From positions 19,114-83,113 of the forward strand of contig JAWXUS010000005.1 in the NCBI GenBank assembly GCA_044426235.1: 64,000 bases of DNA. Direction: 5' to 3'. The position numbers and the translations under genes are program-made. The notes below the pieces were generated by a model that worked only from the letters and a program-made list of their open reading frames with translations, did not search any database and was not told the origin of the DNA. This document shows positions 35,780-44,950 of the stretch, piece by piece (the stretch's first letter is position 1; each line of letters begins with the position of its first letter). This stretch comes from JAGHEK01 sp044426235 (GTDB lineage Bacteria; Bacillota; Clostridia; Peptostreptococcales; Peptostreptococcaceae).

Positions 35780-37480
35780 ATGAAAGATTTTAAATTATTA
35801 GTGTCGGAAATTTTAAAAAATGAAATAGAAGATTTAACGTTAGATGAAATAGTTGGTTTAATTGAAATACCACCAAACAAAGATATGGGAGATTATGCAT
35901 TTCCATGTTTTAAATTAGCTAAGACTTTTAGAAAAGCACCAAATATGATAGCAGAAGATTTAGCAGGTAAAATAAACTTAACTTATGAAGTAACTAAGGT
36001 TATAAACTTAGGAGGATACGTAAACTTTTTTGTTAATAAGAGTAGTTTAGCAAAAACTGTTATAGAAAATGTATTATCTCAAAAAGAAAAGTATGGACAT
36101 TCAAATTTAGGAGAAAATAAAAATATAGTAATAGATTTTTCATCTCCAAATATTGCAAAGCCATTTCATATAGGACACATAAGAACTACTGTAATAGGTA
36201 ATTCTCTACATAAAATATATAAATCTCAAGGATATAACATAATAAGAGTAAATCATTTAGGTGATTATGGAACTCAATTTGGAAAGCTAATAGTAGCATT
36301 TAAAAAATGGGGTAATAAAGAAGAAATAGAAAAAGAGCCAATTAAAGAATTACTTAAATTATATGTTAAGTTTCACGATGAAGCTGAAATAGATAACACA
36401 TTAGAAGACGAAGCTAGAGCTTATTTTACTAAACTAGAAGCAGGGGACAAAGAAGCTAAAGAACTTTGGCAATGGTTTAGAGATGAAAGTTTAAAGGAAT
36501 TTGATAGAGTTTATAAGTTACTTGATATAGAATTTGATTCGTATAATGGAGAAAGTTTCTATTCAGATAAAATGGATAGAGTTATAAATATGATTTCTGA
36601 TAAGGGAATACTTAAAGAGTCTCAAGGAACTAACATTGTTGATTTAGAAGAACATAATATGCCTCCTGCACTTATAACTAAAAAAGATGGATCAACTCTT
36701 TATATGACAAGAGATTTAGCAGCTGCACTTTATAGAAAAGAAACTTATGATTTTGAAAAATGTATATACGTTGTTGGATCACAACAAAGTCTTCATTTCT
36801 CACAATTATTTAAAGTATTAGAACTTTTAGGACTAGAGTGGTCAAAAGATTTATTACATACTCCATTTGGTATGGTAGCGCTTGAAGAAGGAACAATGTC
36901 TACAAGAAAAGGTAGAGTAGTTTTCCTTGAAGATGTTTTAAATCAAGCAATAAACAAGATAAAAGAAACTATGAAGGTTAAAAATCCTGATTTTGAAAAT
37001 GTAGAAGAAGTTTCTAAAATGGTAGGAGTTGGAGCAGTTGTATTCCAAGAATTATCAAATAGTAGAATAAAAGATTATACATTCTCTTGGGAGAGAACTT
37101 TAAGTTTTGATGGTGAAACAGGACCATACGTTCAGTATACTCATGCAAGATGTTGTGCTGTTATTAGAAAAGCAAACCAAGAAATATCAACTGATATAAA
37201 TTATGATTTATTATCTGATACTGATAGTTCTGAGGTATTAAAGGTTATAGAATCATTAAATAAAAATATATTAAATGCTATGAGAAAGAATGAACCTCAC
37301 ATAATAAGTAGATTCTGTCTTGATTTAGCACAAGCATTTAATAAATTCTATCATGATAATCCAATTATTGTTGAAGATGGAGAACTTAAAAAAGCTAGAT
37401 TAGCACTTGTTGAAGCAACAAGACAATCTTTAGAAAATGGATTAAGTCTTCTTGGAATGAAAGCACCAGAGAGAATGTAG
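35780..37480 (+). CDS. argS: Arginyl-tRNA synthetase
   Basis: A 566-aa class I synthetase. N-terminal additional domain (1-110), HIGH-type motif PFHIGHIRT (about 130-138), KMSKS region degenerate as TMSTRKGR, and a C-terminal DALR anticodon-binding domain with the terminal LSLLGMKAPERM. Ribosome binding site AAAGGAG. Stop TAG. Confidence 0.97.
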   Translation: MKDFKLLVSEILKNEIEDLTLDEIVGLIEIPPNKDMGDYAFPCFKLAKTFRKAPNMIAEDLAGKINLTYEVTKVINLGGYVNFFVNKSSLAKTVIENVLSQKEKYGHSNLGENKNIVIDFSSPNIAKPFHIGHIRTTVIGNSLHKIYKSQGYNIIRVNHLGDYGTQFGKLIVAFKKWGNKEEIEKEPIKELLKLYVKFHDEAEIDNTLEDEARAYFTKLEAGDKEAKELWQWFRDESLKEFDRVYKLLDIEFDSYNGESFYSDKMDRVINMISDKGILKESQGTNIVDLEEHNMPPALITKKDGSTLYMTRDLAAALYRKETYDFEKCIYVVGSQQSLHFSQLFKVLELLGLEWSKDLLHTPFGMVALEEGTMSTRKGRVVFLEDVLNQAINKIKETMKVKNPDFENVEEVSKMVGVGAVVFQELSNSRIKDYTFSWERTLSFDGETGPYVQYTHARCCAVIRKANQEISTDINYDLLSDTDSSEVLKVIESLNKNILNAMRKNEPHIISRFCLDLAQAFNKFYHDNPIIVEDGELKKARLALVEATRQSLENGLSLLGMKAPERM

Positions 37481-37522
37481 ACAGCACTAGCTGTCTATTT
37501 TTCAATATAAGGAGGGATTTTT

Positions 37523-38437
37523 ATTAATAATTTAATTAATTCATATACTTCGTGCTTTAATAAAAATGATGTTTTTTTAGAAGAAAGTATATTAATAAAT
37601 ACTAAATGTTTGGTAGATGATAAAACCCAAAGATATGTTTTTATCGATAATAATAGATTAAAAGATGAAATAATTTATCACAGATATTATGGACAAACTC
37701 TAAAAAGTAACAGTTTTTTGAGTATTTTACTTCCGCTTATTTTGTCTAATATAAATAAAGAAAAAAGTGAGATTGAATGTATTAGTCTTATAAAAAAATA
37801 CGTTAATATTTTAAATAGGGAAGATGAAGTTTTTGATTATATTTTTTCAAGTATAATATATAATTCTGTTTTAAATGATTTAATTAAGGATAAGAATTTG
37901 GAATATGAAGATTTACTTCAAAATATAAAAGTTAGAATAATTGAAAATAATTTTAGTGAAACTATGGAAAAAAAAGATATCATAAAATTTCAAATTAAAA
38001 GAATTGATTTAATAAAAAAAATTGATAATTATATTAATAAAGAACTTGATGAAAATGACAATTTATTAAATAACATTTTTAAGGTATTATATTCAATTTA
38101 TATTGAAGAAATAGAATTTATAGACTTTGATATTAATAATGTAAAAAAATCCATACTATCAGTATTAGGTACAACCTTTAATAATGATAATACAGATTTT
38201 ATTTTATCTATGGCAAATTACATAATAAAAATTCGAAATTATAACATAAACAAAACGATTTACAATCAAAAATCAGACCCCAGATATTTAATTAGTTTAA
38301 ACGAAGGTGATGAAAAGATTGATCCTATATTTGGTAAAGTAAAAGTTGAATTCAAATCTTTATATAATAATACATTACACATAAAATTAAAATCGAAATC
38401 GGGTATTTATGATATGAAATTTTTAAAGAGTGATTAA
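37523..38437 (+). CDS. Hypothetical 304-aa protein, probably ATT-initiated
   Basis: Not recognised. A GGAGGG ribosome binding site (37511-37516) is followed 6 nt later by an ATT codon at 37523, and the frame is open from there into the body of the protein; the first standard start (TTG 37610) has no ribosome binding site. The product is Asn/Lys/Ile-rich and helical in the middle (about 80-240), with a basic beta-like C-terminal part (RYLISLNEGDEKIDPIFGKVKVEFKS). No membrane segment or signal. It is 42 nt downstream of argS and overlaps the stop of the convergent 64-aa gene. Start choice is an inference. Confidence 0.6.
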   Translation: MNNLINSYTSCFNKNDVFLEESILINTKCLVDDKTQRYVFIDNNRLKDEIIYHRYYGQTLKSNSFLSILLPLILSNINKEKSEIECISLIKKYVNILNREDEVFDYIFSSIIYNSVLNDLIKDKNLEYEDLLQNIKVRIIENNFSETMEKKDIIKFQIKRIDLIKKIDNYINKELDENDNLLNNIFKVLYSIYIEEIEFIDFDINNVKKSILSVLGTTFNNDNTDFILSMANYIIKIRNYNINKTIYNQKSDPRYLISLNEGDEKIDPIFGKVKVEFKSLYNNTLHIKLKSKSGIYDMKFLKSD

Positions 38438-38628
38438 CTCTCTAAAAATTTTATGAAATCTTCTTGAGATGTACCTGCTAAAAAACATATTTCTTCAACC
38501 ATATTGTTTCTAAGATTTATGAAATCTTTTAGACCAGTATTTTCATTAGTATATTCTAATGCTTTTATTATAAGTAATAAATCTTCTTTTGATAGTGAAT
38601 TTATTGAAATTTTATCAAACATATCCAT
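38434..38628 (-). CDS. Hypothetical 64-aa acidic protein
   Basis: Not recognised. 64 aa, helical (LSKEDLLLIIKALEYTNENTGLKDFINLRNNMVEEICFLAG). A strong AAGGGGG ribosome binding site lies 8 nt before ATG 38628, which supports a real gene. The start resembles helical small regulators, but no motif is decisive. It is convergent with the preceding gene; the stop codons overlap by 3 nt, and no terminator separates them. Confidence 0.6.
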   Translation of the reverse strand: MDMFDKISINSLSKEDLLLIIKALEYTNENTGLKDFINLRNNMVEEICFLAGTSQEDFIKFLES

Positions 38629-38807
38629 TCAGGATACCCCCTTCTATTTTAAGATATATACAAGGGAAATTATACATTATTTTTGACAAAAAGTAAATTT
38701 ATTGATGATTTATAATAGATAAATTAATGAAAAAAATAAAAATATGTTTAATTATGATTTGAATTAAGTTAAAATATAAGATTTAAATTTAAAAATTGAG
38801 GTGAAAA

Positions 38808-40562
38808 ATGAAAATATTATTAACAACTCTAAATTCTAAATTTATTCATACGAATTTAGCAATTAGATATTTAAAAGAGTTTGTACGTGATATACAGACT
38901 GTTGATATAAAAGAATACACAATAAATAATAGTTTAGACTACATATTAAAAGACATTCACAAGGGAAATTATGATGTGGTGCTTTTTTCAACATACATTT
39001 GGAATGTTGATGATATTTCTAAACTTTGTGAGAATATAAAGAAAATAAATCAAAATATTAAAATTGCACTTGGTGGACCCGAAGTTAGTTATGATAGTGT
39101 AGATTTTATGGAAAAACATAGTTTTGTAGATTATATATTATTTGGTGAAGGTGAATTAGTATTTAAAGATTTAGTTCTTACTCTTCAAAATAAGAAAGAA
39201 CTTAAAGATACTAAAGGTATTGTTTATAGAGAAAATGGTGAAATAATTAAAACTGATGATATGCCATATCTTTATGATTTAGATTTAATACCAAGTCCTT
39301 ACGATAATTTAGATATATCTGAATATGAAAATAGAATAGTTTATTATGAAACTTCAAGAGGTTGTCCATTTAATTGTCAGTACTGTTTATCTTCAACTTT
39401 AGAAGGTCTTAGATATTTTAGTATAGAAAGAGTTAAGAAAGATCTTAAGAATTTAATTGATGCAAAAGTATCTCAAATTAAGTTTATAGATAGAACTTTT
39501 AATGCGAATAAAAAGTTTGCAAAAGAAATTATGAATTTTTTAATGGAAAATGATAATGATTACACGACTTATCATTTTGAAGTAACTGCACATTTATTAA
39601 CTGATGATATGATTGATTTCTTAGAAAACTGTAAAGAAGGATTATTCCAATTTGAAATAGGAGTACAAACTACTAATCAAGATGCTTTAAACGAAGTTGG
39701 TAGACGAGATGATTTTAATAAATTATCTTACGTTGTAAGAAAGATTGCATCATTTAGAAATATACATCAACATTTAGATTTAATTGCGGGACTTCCATTT
39801 GAGAATTATGATAGTTTTGAAAATTCATTTAACGATGTTTTCAACTTAGGAATTGAACATATACAACTTGGTTTCTTAAAGATGATAAAAGGAACTGGTG
39901 TTAGAAATAGAGCGGATATACACGGATATCAGTATAAGGATTATGCACCGTATGAAATTCTTTTTAATAACTATATAAATTATGATGAAATGCTTAAATT
40001 AAAAGATATCGAAGATATAATTGAAAAGTATTATAACTCTAAAAACTTTACTTTAAGTATGAGATATATTATTTTTAATTATTATAGCAAAAGTCCATTT
40101 AAATTCTTTGAAGAATTTGCATCGTATTTTGATGATAACGGGCATTTTGATATTTCTCAAGGGAAAAATCAATTATACAATATATTACTTGATTTCTACT
40201 TCGAAAAAGTTAATAAAAATAACGAATTATTTAGAGATATATTAAAATACGATTATGTTTCACTTGGAAAGACTTCAAATATTCCAAACTTCTTTGATAA
40301 GTATGAAATAGAAGATTTTAAAAATAGATGTCACGTATTTTTACAAAATGAAGAACATTTAGAAATGTACTTACCTAAATTTGTAAACGTGCCTGCGAAA
40401 CAAATTATAAAGAGTGTTCATTTTGAAAACTTTAAGTTTGATATCATAAAACTAAAAAGTGATGTTAAGTGTGAGGTAGAAAAAGTTGATAATATTATAA
40501 TGTTTTATTATGATGATAAAAAGATTTTTGAAAAATCAAAAACGTTTAAAGTTAGTTTATAA
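38808..40562 (+). CDS. B12-binding radical SAM protein (DUF4080-type)
   Basis: 584 aa. Cobalamin-binding Rossmann domain at the N-terminus (about 1-140; ALGGPEVSYD, FGEGE), radical SAM core with the 4Fe-4S motif CPFNCQYC (about 187-194) in ETSRGCPFNCQYCLSS, and a C-terminal DUF4080 region. It would be a methyl- or other transferase of unknown substrate. The ribosome binding site is GAGGTG. The following TPR gene starts 14 nt later and is co-transcribed. Confidence 0.88.
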   Translation: MKILLTTLNSKFIHTNLAIRYLKEFVRDIQTVDIKEYTINNSLDYILKDIHKGNYDVVLFSTYIWNVDDISKLCENIKKINQNIKIALGGPEVSYDSVDFMEKHSFVDYILFGEGELVFKDLVLTLQNKKELKDTKGIVYRENGEIIKTDDMPYLYDLDLIPSPYDNLDISEYENRIVYYETSRGCPFNCQYCLSSTLEGLRYFSIERVKKDLKNLIDAKVSQIKFIDRTFNANKKFAKEIMNFLMENDNDYTTYHFEVTAHLLTDDMIDFLENCKEGLFQFEIGVQTTNQDALNEVGRRDDFNKLSYVVRKIASFRNIHQHLDLIAGLPFENYDSFENSFNDVFNLGIEHIQLGFLKMIKGTGVRNRADIHGYQYKDYAPYEILFNNYINYDEMLKLKDIEDIIEKYYNSKNFTLSMRYIIFNYYSKSPFKFFEEFASYFDDNGHFDISQGKNQLYNILLDFYFEKVNKNNELFRDILKYDYVSLGKTSNIPNFFDKYEIEDFKNRCHVFLQNEEHLEMYLPKFVNVPAKQIIKSVHFENFKFDIIKLKSDVKCEVEKVDNIIMFYYDDKKIFEKSKTFKVSL

Positions 40563-40576
40563 TAGTGGAGGATTTT

Positions 40577-41719
40577 ATGAAATTTAGAATAGAAAAAAGA
40601 CTTTTAAAAAATGCAGAAGAATTATCTTTTATAAAGATTAAATATAACGGAGAATTTAAAGTCAAAGGATATACAATCCCAAAAGGTGGACTTGATGTTC
40701 CAATAAAAAATGATGTATTAGTAAAAGGTATAAAAGAAAATACTGCACAAGAAAAATTAAGTACTATGTCAATTGCAGATGCTATGATTTATATGATTGG
40801 TATAGACAATAATTTTAGATTTAATGAGGAATATAAAAAATTCTTATTAGCATTTAGTGAAAGTGTTAAACTTGATTTAAAGTCTTATATGGGATATATG
40901 TCTAATAAAAGTTTTGAAATCGGTGAAAATATAGATGCATTAATTTATTTAAAGGCATTAATAACATTTTATCCAGATGATATTGAAGGATTATATCATT
41001 ATTCAATAGTTTGCCAAGAGGTTGCCACTAAGTGTCAAAAAGATGCAGATGAAAATTCTATGAATGACTATTTACTTGAGGCACTTGAAAAACTTCAAAA
41101 AGTTATAGATATTGATGAAGGATTTGCACTTGCTTATTACCATTTAGGATACCATTATTATAATTTAGGTCAATTTGTAAAATGTAGAGCTATGTGGAAT
41201 GAGGCTATAAAACTTGGAGTTGATGAAGATACAGCTGCAGAAATTATGGATAATAACGGAAAAATGGATTATAAAATTCAGTATGAAGAAGGATATAGCT
41301 TAGTTTTCCAAGGAAGAGCAGAAGAAGGACTAGAAAAATTACTTCCTCTTGAAGATGAAAGCCCAGATTGGTGGAATCTATTATTTATGATAGGTCTTGC
41401 ATATAAGAATATGGGTGAAATTGAAGATGCAAAAAGATACTTCAATAAAATATTAATAACTAATGAAAATCAAGTTGACACACTTGTTGAGCTTGGTCTT
41501 TGTGAGGCAGCGCAGTTTAATATGTCAGGAGCTATTGAGTATTTTGAAAGAGCAGTAAAAATTAAAGAAGATCCTGAAATACTTTGTAATTTAGGTATGG
41601 CATATCTTAATAATGGAGAATTAGATGATGCAATTTACTTTATTGAAAGAGCATATGAATTAAATCCGGAAGATGAAGTTACAGTTTCTTGTATAAATGA
41701 ATTAAATAAATATAGATAA
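40577..41719 (+). CDS. TPR-repeat protein
   Basis: About 380 aa. The first 90 residues are a unique domain; from about 120 on there are at least five tetratricopeptide repeats (for example AYYHLGYHYYNLGQFVKCRAMW, WWNLLFMIGLAYKNMGEIEDAKRYF, ILCNLGMAYLNNGELDDAIYFIERAYELNP). A scaffold for protein interaction. ATG 40577 is chosen because GGAGG (567-571) overlaps the upstream GTG. It probably works with the radical SAM protein, with which it is co-transcribed. Confidence 0.85.
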   Translation: MKFRIEKRLLKNAEELSFIKIKYNGEFKVKGYTIPKGGLDVPIKNDVLVKGIKENTAQEKLSTMSIADAMIYMIGIDNNFRFNEEYKKFLLAFSESVKLDLKSYMGYMSNKSFEIGENIDALIYLKALITFYPDDIEGLYHYSIVCQEVATKCQKDADENSMNDYLLEALEKLQKVIDIDEGFALAYYHLGYHYYNLGQFVKCRAMWNEAIKLGVDEDTAAEIMDNNGKMDYKIQYEEGYSLVFQGRAEEGLEKLLPLEDESPDWWNLLFMIGLAYKNMGEIEDAKRYFNKILITNENQVDTLVELGLCEAAQFNMSGAIEYFERAVKIKEDPEILCNLGMAYLNNGELDDAIYFIERAYELNPEDEVTVSCINELNKYR

Positions 41720-41795
41720 AAATCGAATTAAAATTACAATTTTATAAAAAAAATACGTAATTTTACGAATTATTATAGAAAAATATTTAGATAAA

Positions 41796-41804
41796 TGTTA
41801 AAAT
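41796..41804 (+). promoter_or_regulatory. Extended -10 promoter of fhs
   Basis: ATGTTAAAAT, an extended -10 (TGn-TAAAAT at 41799-41804) with only a weak -35. The same TGTTAAAAT occurs before folD and before the ECF gene. Confidence 0.5.
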
Positions 41805-41853
41805 GGGTATAAGTATTGAGAATAAAAAATATATATTTTTTGGAGGGATTGTA

Positions 41854-43521
41854 ATGTTAACAGATATAGAAATAGCACAAAAAGCAGAAAAAATAGATAT
41901 TAGAGAAGTAGCAAAAAGATTAAATTTAAGTGAAGATGATTTAGAACTTTATGGAAAATATAAAGCTAAAGTTGATTATAACTTATTAAATAGAGAAAAA
42001 TCTACAAAATCGAAGTTAGTACTTGTAACTGCAATAAACCCAACTCCGGCAGGAGAAGGAAAAACTACTACTACTATAGGAGTTTCTGATGCACTTTCAA
42101 GCCTTGGAAAAAACACTGTTGTAGCACTTAGAGAGCCTTCATTAGGTCCTGTTTTTGGAGTTAAAGGAGGAGCTGCAGGTGGAGGATATGCACAAGTTGT
42201 TCCAATGGAAGATATAAACCTTCATTTCACAGGAGATTTCCACGCAATAGGGGCTGCGAATAATCTTTTATGTGCGATGCTTGATAATCATATACATCAA
42301 GGTAATGAACTTGGGATAGATCCAAGAAGAATTACTTTTAGAAGAGTTGTTGATATGAACGATAGACAACTTAGAAATATAGTTGATGGTATGGGTGGAA
42401 AAGTTCACGGAGTACCAAGAGAAGATGGATTTGATATAACTGTTGCATCTGAAGTTATGGCAGTATTTTGTTTATCTAATAATATTTCTGAATTAAAAGA
42501 AAAGTTAGGAAATATTATTATTGGATACACTTATAAAGATGAGCCTGTAACTGCAAAAGATATAAAAGCAAATGGAGCTATGGCAGCACTTTTAAAAGAT
42601 GCATTAAAGCCTAATTTAGTTCAAACTTTAGAACAAACTCCTGCATTCGTTCACGGTGGACCATTTGCAAATATTGCCCACGGGTGTAACTCAATAATAG
42701 CTACTAAGATGGCTATGCATTTTGCAGATTATGTTGTTACAGAAGCTGGATTTGGTGCAGATTTAGGTGCAGAGAAGTTTCTTGATATAAAATGTAAGAT
42801 GGCAGATATAAAACCAGATGCAGTAATAATTGTTGCAACTGTTAGAGCATTAAAATATAATGGCGGAGTTTTAAAAGCAGATTTAAATAATCAAAACTTA
42901 GAGGCGCTTGAGAAAGGTATACCAAATCTTCTTAAGCACGTTGAAAATATAAATAAAGTATTTGGACTTCCTGCAGTTGTTGCAATAAATAAATTCCCAA
43001 CTGATACGAACGAAGAAATTAAATTAATAGAAGATAAATGTAAGGAATTTAATGTTAATGTTAAATTATCTGAAGTTTGGGCTAAGGGTAGCGAGGGTGG
43101 AGTTGACCTTGCAAATGAAGTTTTAAGACTTGTTGAAGAAAAGAATGATTTTAAATACTGCTATGATGAAAAATTATCAATAAAAGAAAAAATTGAATCT
43201 ATTGCGACTAAAATATATGGTGCAAATGGAGTAGATTTTAGTAAAGTAGCAGAAAAAGAAATTGAAAAGTTAGAAAGTTTAGGATTTAAAAATCTTCCAA
43301 TTTGTATGGCAAAAACTCAATATTCATTAACTGATGATATGACTAAACTTGGAAGACCAACAAACTTTAGAATAACTGTAAGACAAATAAATGTTTCAGC
43401 AGGGGCTGGATTTATAATAGCACTTACTGGAGATATAATGAAGATGCCAGGACTTCCAAAAGTTCCATCAGCAGAAAAGATTGATGTTGATGAAAATGGT
43501 GTTATAAGTGGATTATTCTAA
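41854..43521 (+). CDS. fhs: Formate-tetrahydrofolate ligase
   Basis: ATP-dependent formylation of THF, the entry of formate into the folate one-carbon pool. 555 aa, the family length. NPTPAGEGKTTTTIG (P-loop-like), EPSLGPVFGVKGGAAGGGYAQVVPMEDINLHFTGD and VRALKYNGG are characteristic. ATG 41854 has TGGAGGGA correctly spaced; the longer frame to 41803 lacks a ribosome binding site. With fchA and folD it completes the interconversion of formyl-, methenyl- and methylene-THF. Confidence 0.97.
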   Translation: MLTDIEIAQKAEKIDIREVAKRLNLSEDDLELYGKYKAKVDYNLLNREKSTKSKLVLVTAINPTPAGEGKTTTTIGVSDALSSLGKNTVVALREPSLGPVFGVKGGAAGGGYAQVVPMEDINLHFTGDFHAIGAANNLLCAMLDNHIHQGNELGIDPRRITFRRVVDMNDRQLRNIVDGMGGKVHGVPREDGFDITVASEVMAVFCLSNNISELKEKLGNIIIGYTYKDEPVTAKDIKANGAMAALLKDALKPNLVQTLEQTPAFVHGGPFANIAHGCNSIIATKMAMHFADYVVTEAGFGADLGAEKFLDIKCKMADIKPDAVIIVATVRALKYNGGVLKADLNNQNLEALEKGIPNLLKHVENINKVFGLPAVVAINKFPTDTNEEIKLIEDKCKEFNVNVKLSEVWAKGSEGGVDLANEVLRLVEEKNDFKYCYDEKLSIKEKIESIATKIYGANGVDFSKVAEKEIEKLESLGFKNLPICMAKTQYSLTDDMTKLGRPTNFRITVRQINVSAGAGFIIALTGDIMKMPGLPKVPSAEKIDVDENGVISGLF

Positions 43522-43530
43522 TTAATTATT

Positions 43531-43563
43531 AAGATTGCTATATTTATATAGCAATCTTTTTTT
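43531..43563 (+). terminator. Terminator between fhs and fchA
   Basis: A perfect 12-bp stem AAGATTGCTATA/TATAGCAATCTT with loop TTTA and seven T. The fchA start follows 16 nt after it, so fchA is expressed by read-through or an undetected promoter. Confidence 0.88.
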
Positions 43564-43578
43564 GAGAGGGCAATTATT

Positions 43579-44184
43579 ATGAAGACTTTTATAGATAAAT
43601 TAGCATCAAAATCACCAACTCCAAGTGGAGGAGGGGCAACTGCGTTAATTGGTTCAATTGGAACTGCACTTTGTTCTATGGTATGTAGTTTAACTATTGG
43701 AAAGAAAAAATATGAAGAATATGAAAGTGAAGTTTTAGAAGTTTTAGAGGAAAGCACTAGACTTCAAAATAGATTACTAGAACTTATTAAAGAAGATGAA
43801 GAAAATTTTCTTCCATTATCAAAAGCATATTCATTAAAATCTACAACCGATGAAGAAAAAAAGATAAAAGAAGAAACTATGGAGAAATGCCTTAAGTTAG
43901 CTGCAAAAACTCCTCTTGAGTTAATAGATGTTTGTTTTGAAAGTATAAATCTTCATAAAAAAATACTTGGAAAAACTACAATTTTAGCAGTAAGTGATAT
44001 AGGTGTTGGAGTACAAGCATTAAGATGTGCAGTTTTGAGTTCGAAAATTAATGTATTGATAAATTTAAATAGTTTAGAAGATGAAGAATATAAGAAATCA
44101 AAGATTGATGAAATGGAAAAGAAAGTTTCATATATTATAAAGCTTTGCGATGAAATTTACGAAGAAGTATTAAAATCTTTATAA
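43579..44184 (+). CDS. fchA: Formiminotransferase-cyclodeaminase family (methenyl-THF cyclohydrolase, FchA)
   Basis: 201 aa, all-helical FTCD-C fold. The N-terminal KTFIDKLASKSPTPSGGGATALIGSIGTALCSMVCSLTIGKK is diagnostic. It converts methenyl-THF and formyl-THF, complementing fhs and folD. It lies just after the fhs terminator and ends at a bidirectional terminator facing the QueD-like gene. Confidence 0.9.
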   Translation: MKTFIDKLASKSPTPSGGGATALIGSIGTALCSMVCSLTIGKKKYEEYESEVLEVLEESTRLQNRLLELIKEDEENFLPLSKAYSLKSTTDEEKKIKEETMEKCLKLAAKTPLELIDVCFESINLHKKILGKTTILAVSDIGVGVQALRCAVLSSKINVLINLNSLEDEEYKKSKIDEMEKKVSYIIKLCDEIYEEVLKSL

Positions 44185-44186
44185 AA

Positions 44187-44219
44187 AAATAGATTGGAAA
44201 ATTCCAATCTATTTTTTGT
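44187..44219. terminator. Bidirectional terminator, fchA / QueD-like gene
   Basis: A perfect 12-bp stem AAATAGATTGGA/TCCAATCTATTT with a 4-nt loop and T-tract on both strands. Confidence 0.85.
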
Positions 44220-44230
44220 ATCTATATTAT

Positions 44231-44827
44231 TTATTTTTTAAATCCACATTTTGGGCAAGTGTGATTTTCGTTTAAGTTTATACCACATAATGAACAACGT
44301 TCTTTTTCTATGCTATTTATAGAAGATTGTTCTTTTTCTATTCTATTTATAGAATATTCTTCGCTAGCCCCATTAGCACCACTTGTGAAAGTTAATTTTA
44401 CTATGTTTAATTTATCTTTTAAAAGATTGTAAACTATTTTTATCATTCCTTCAACAGTCATAGTTTCTTTAGTTACAACTAAACGACTTTCAGGATAAGC
44501 AGTTGCAAGTTCAGTTTTGAATGCAATACCTTTTTGTTTGTTTGTTGGTGTACCGTCTTTTATTCCTTGTTCTTCATAAACTGTAAGTATTGCAGGTAAT
44601 AGTGGATCATCTTCTCTTAATATTAATGAATGGTCGAAGTTTTGAAGAACTTCCCAAGCAGTTTTCTTTATTTCATTACAAGGAAACACCATATTAACAC
44701 CATTTTCGATAGTATCTTCAACTTCTATTGTAAGCATTCCTGTGTGACCATGTAGGTATTGTGCTTCACCTTCAAAACCATAAAATCTATGTGCATATTG
44801 TAAATCAAATGTTGTAAAACTTCTCAT
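44231..44827 (-). CDS. 6-pyruvoyl-tetrahydropterin synthase/QueD-family protein with zinc ribbon, catalytic Cys absent
   Basis: 198 aa. The pterin-synthase zinc ligands are present: His13 (YAHRF) and His26/His28 (LHGHTG). At the position of the catalytic Cys (family C-x-x-LHGH) there is Ala22, preceded by Glu21. The NFDHS and MTVEG-like motifs follow. After residue 160 comes a spacer with a 10-residue tandem repeat (SINRIEKEQ / SINSIEKER) and a C-terminal zinc ribbon (CSLCGINLNENHTCPKCG). It could be a tetrahydropterin enzyme of altered chemistry rather than a true QueD. No other queuosine gene lies nearby. Confidence 0.82.
   Translation of the reverse strand: MRSFTTFDLQYAHRFYGFEGEAQYLHGHTGMLTIEVEDTIENGVNMVFPCNEIKKTAWEVLQNFDHSLILREDDPLLPAILTVYEEQGIKDGTPTNKQKGIAFKTELATAYPESRLVVTKETMTVEGMIKIVYNLLKDKLNIVKLTFTSGANGASEEYSINRIEKEQSSINSIEKERCSLCGINLNENHTCPKCGFKK
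44299..44358 (-). repeat. 30-bp tandem duplication inside the QueD-like gene
   Basis: Two adjacent 30-nt units (44299-44328 and 44329-44358) match at 28 of 30 positions and add 10 residues to the linker before the zinc ribbon. Confidence 0.85.
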
Positions 44828-44950
44828 AATATTTTCTCTCCTCTAATTTGTAATTTGTATCTCTCTTGCTTATGTTAATATAATAATATATAATTAATAT
44901 AGTTTATAGCATTATTATACTTAAAATTAATACAATTTCACGGAGGTTAT

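Noticed and set aside
44828..44950. preQ1 or other riboswitch before the QueD-like gene
   Set aside because: The leader is short and AT-rich, without the preQ1 pseudoknot elements or a terminator hairpin.
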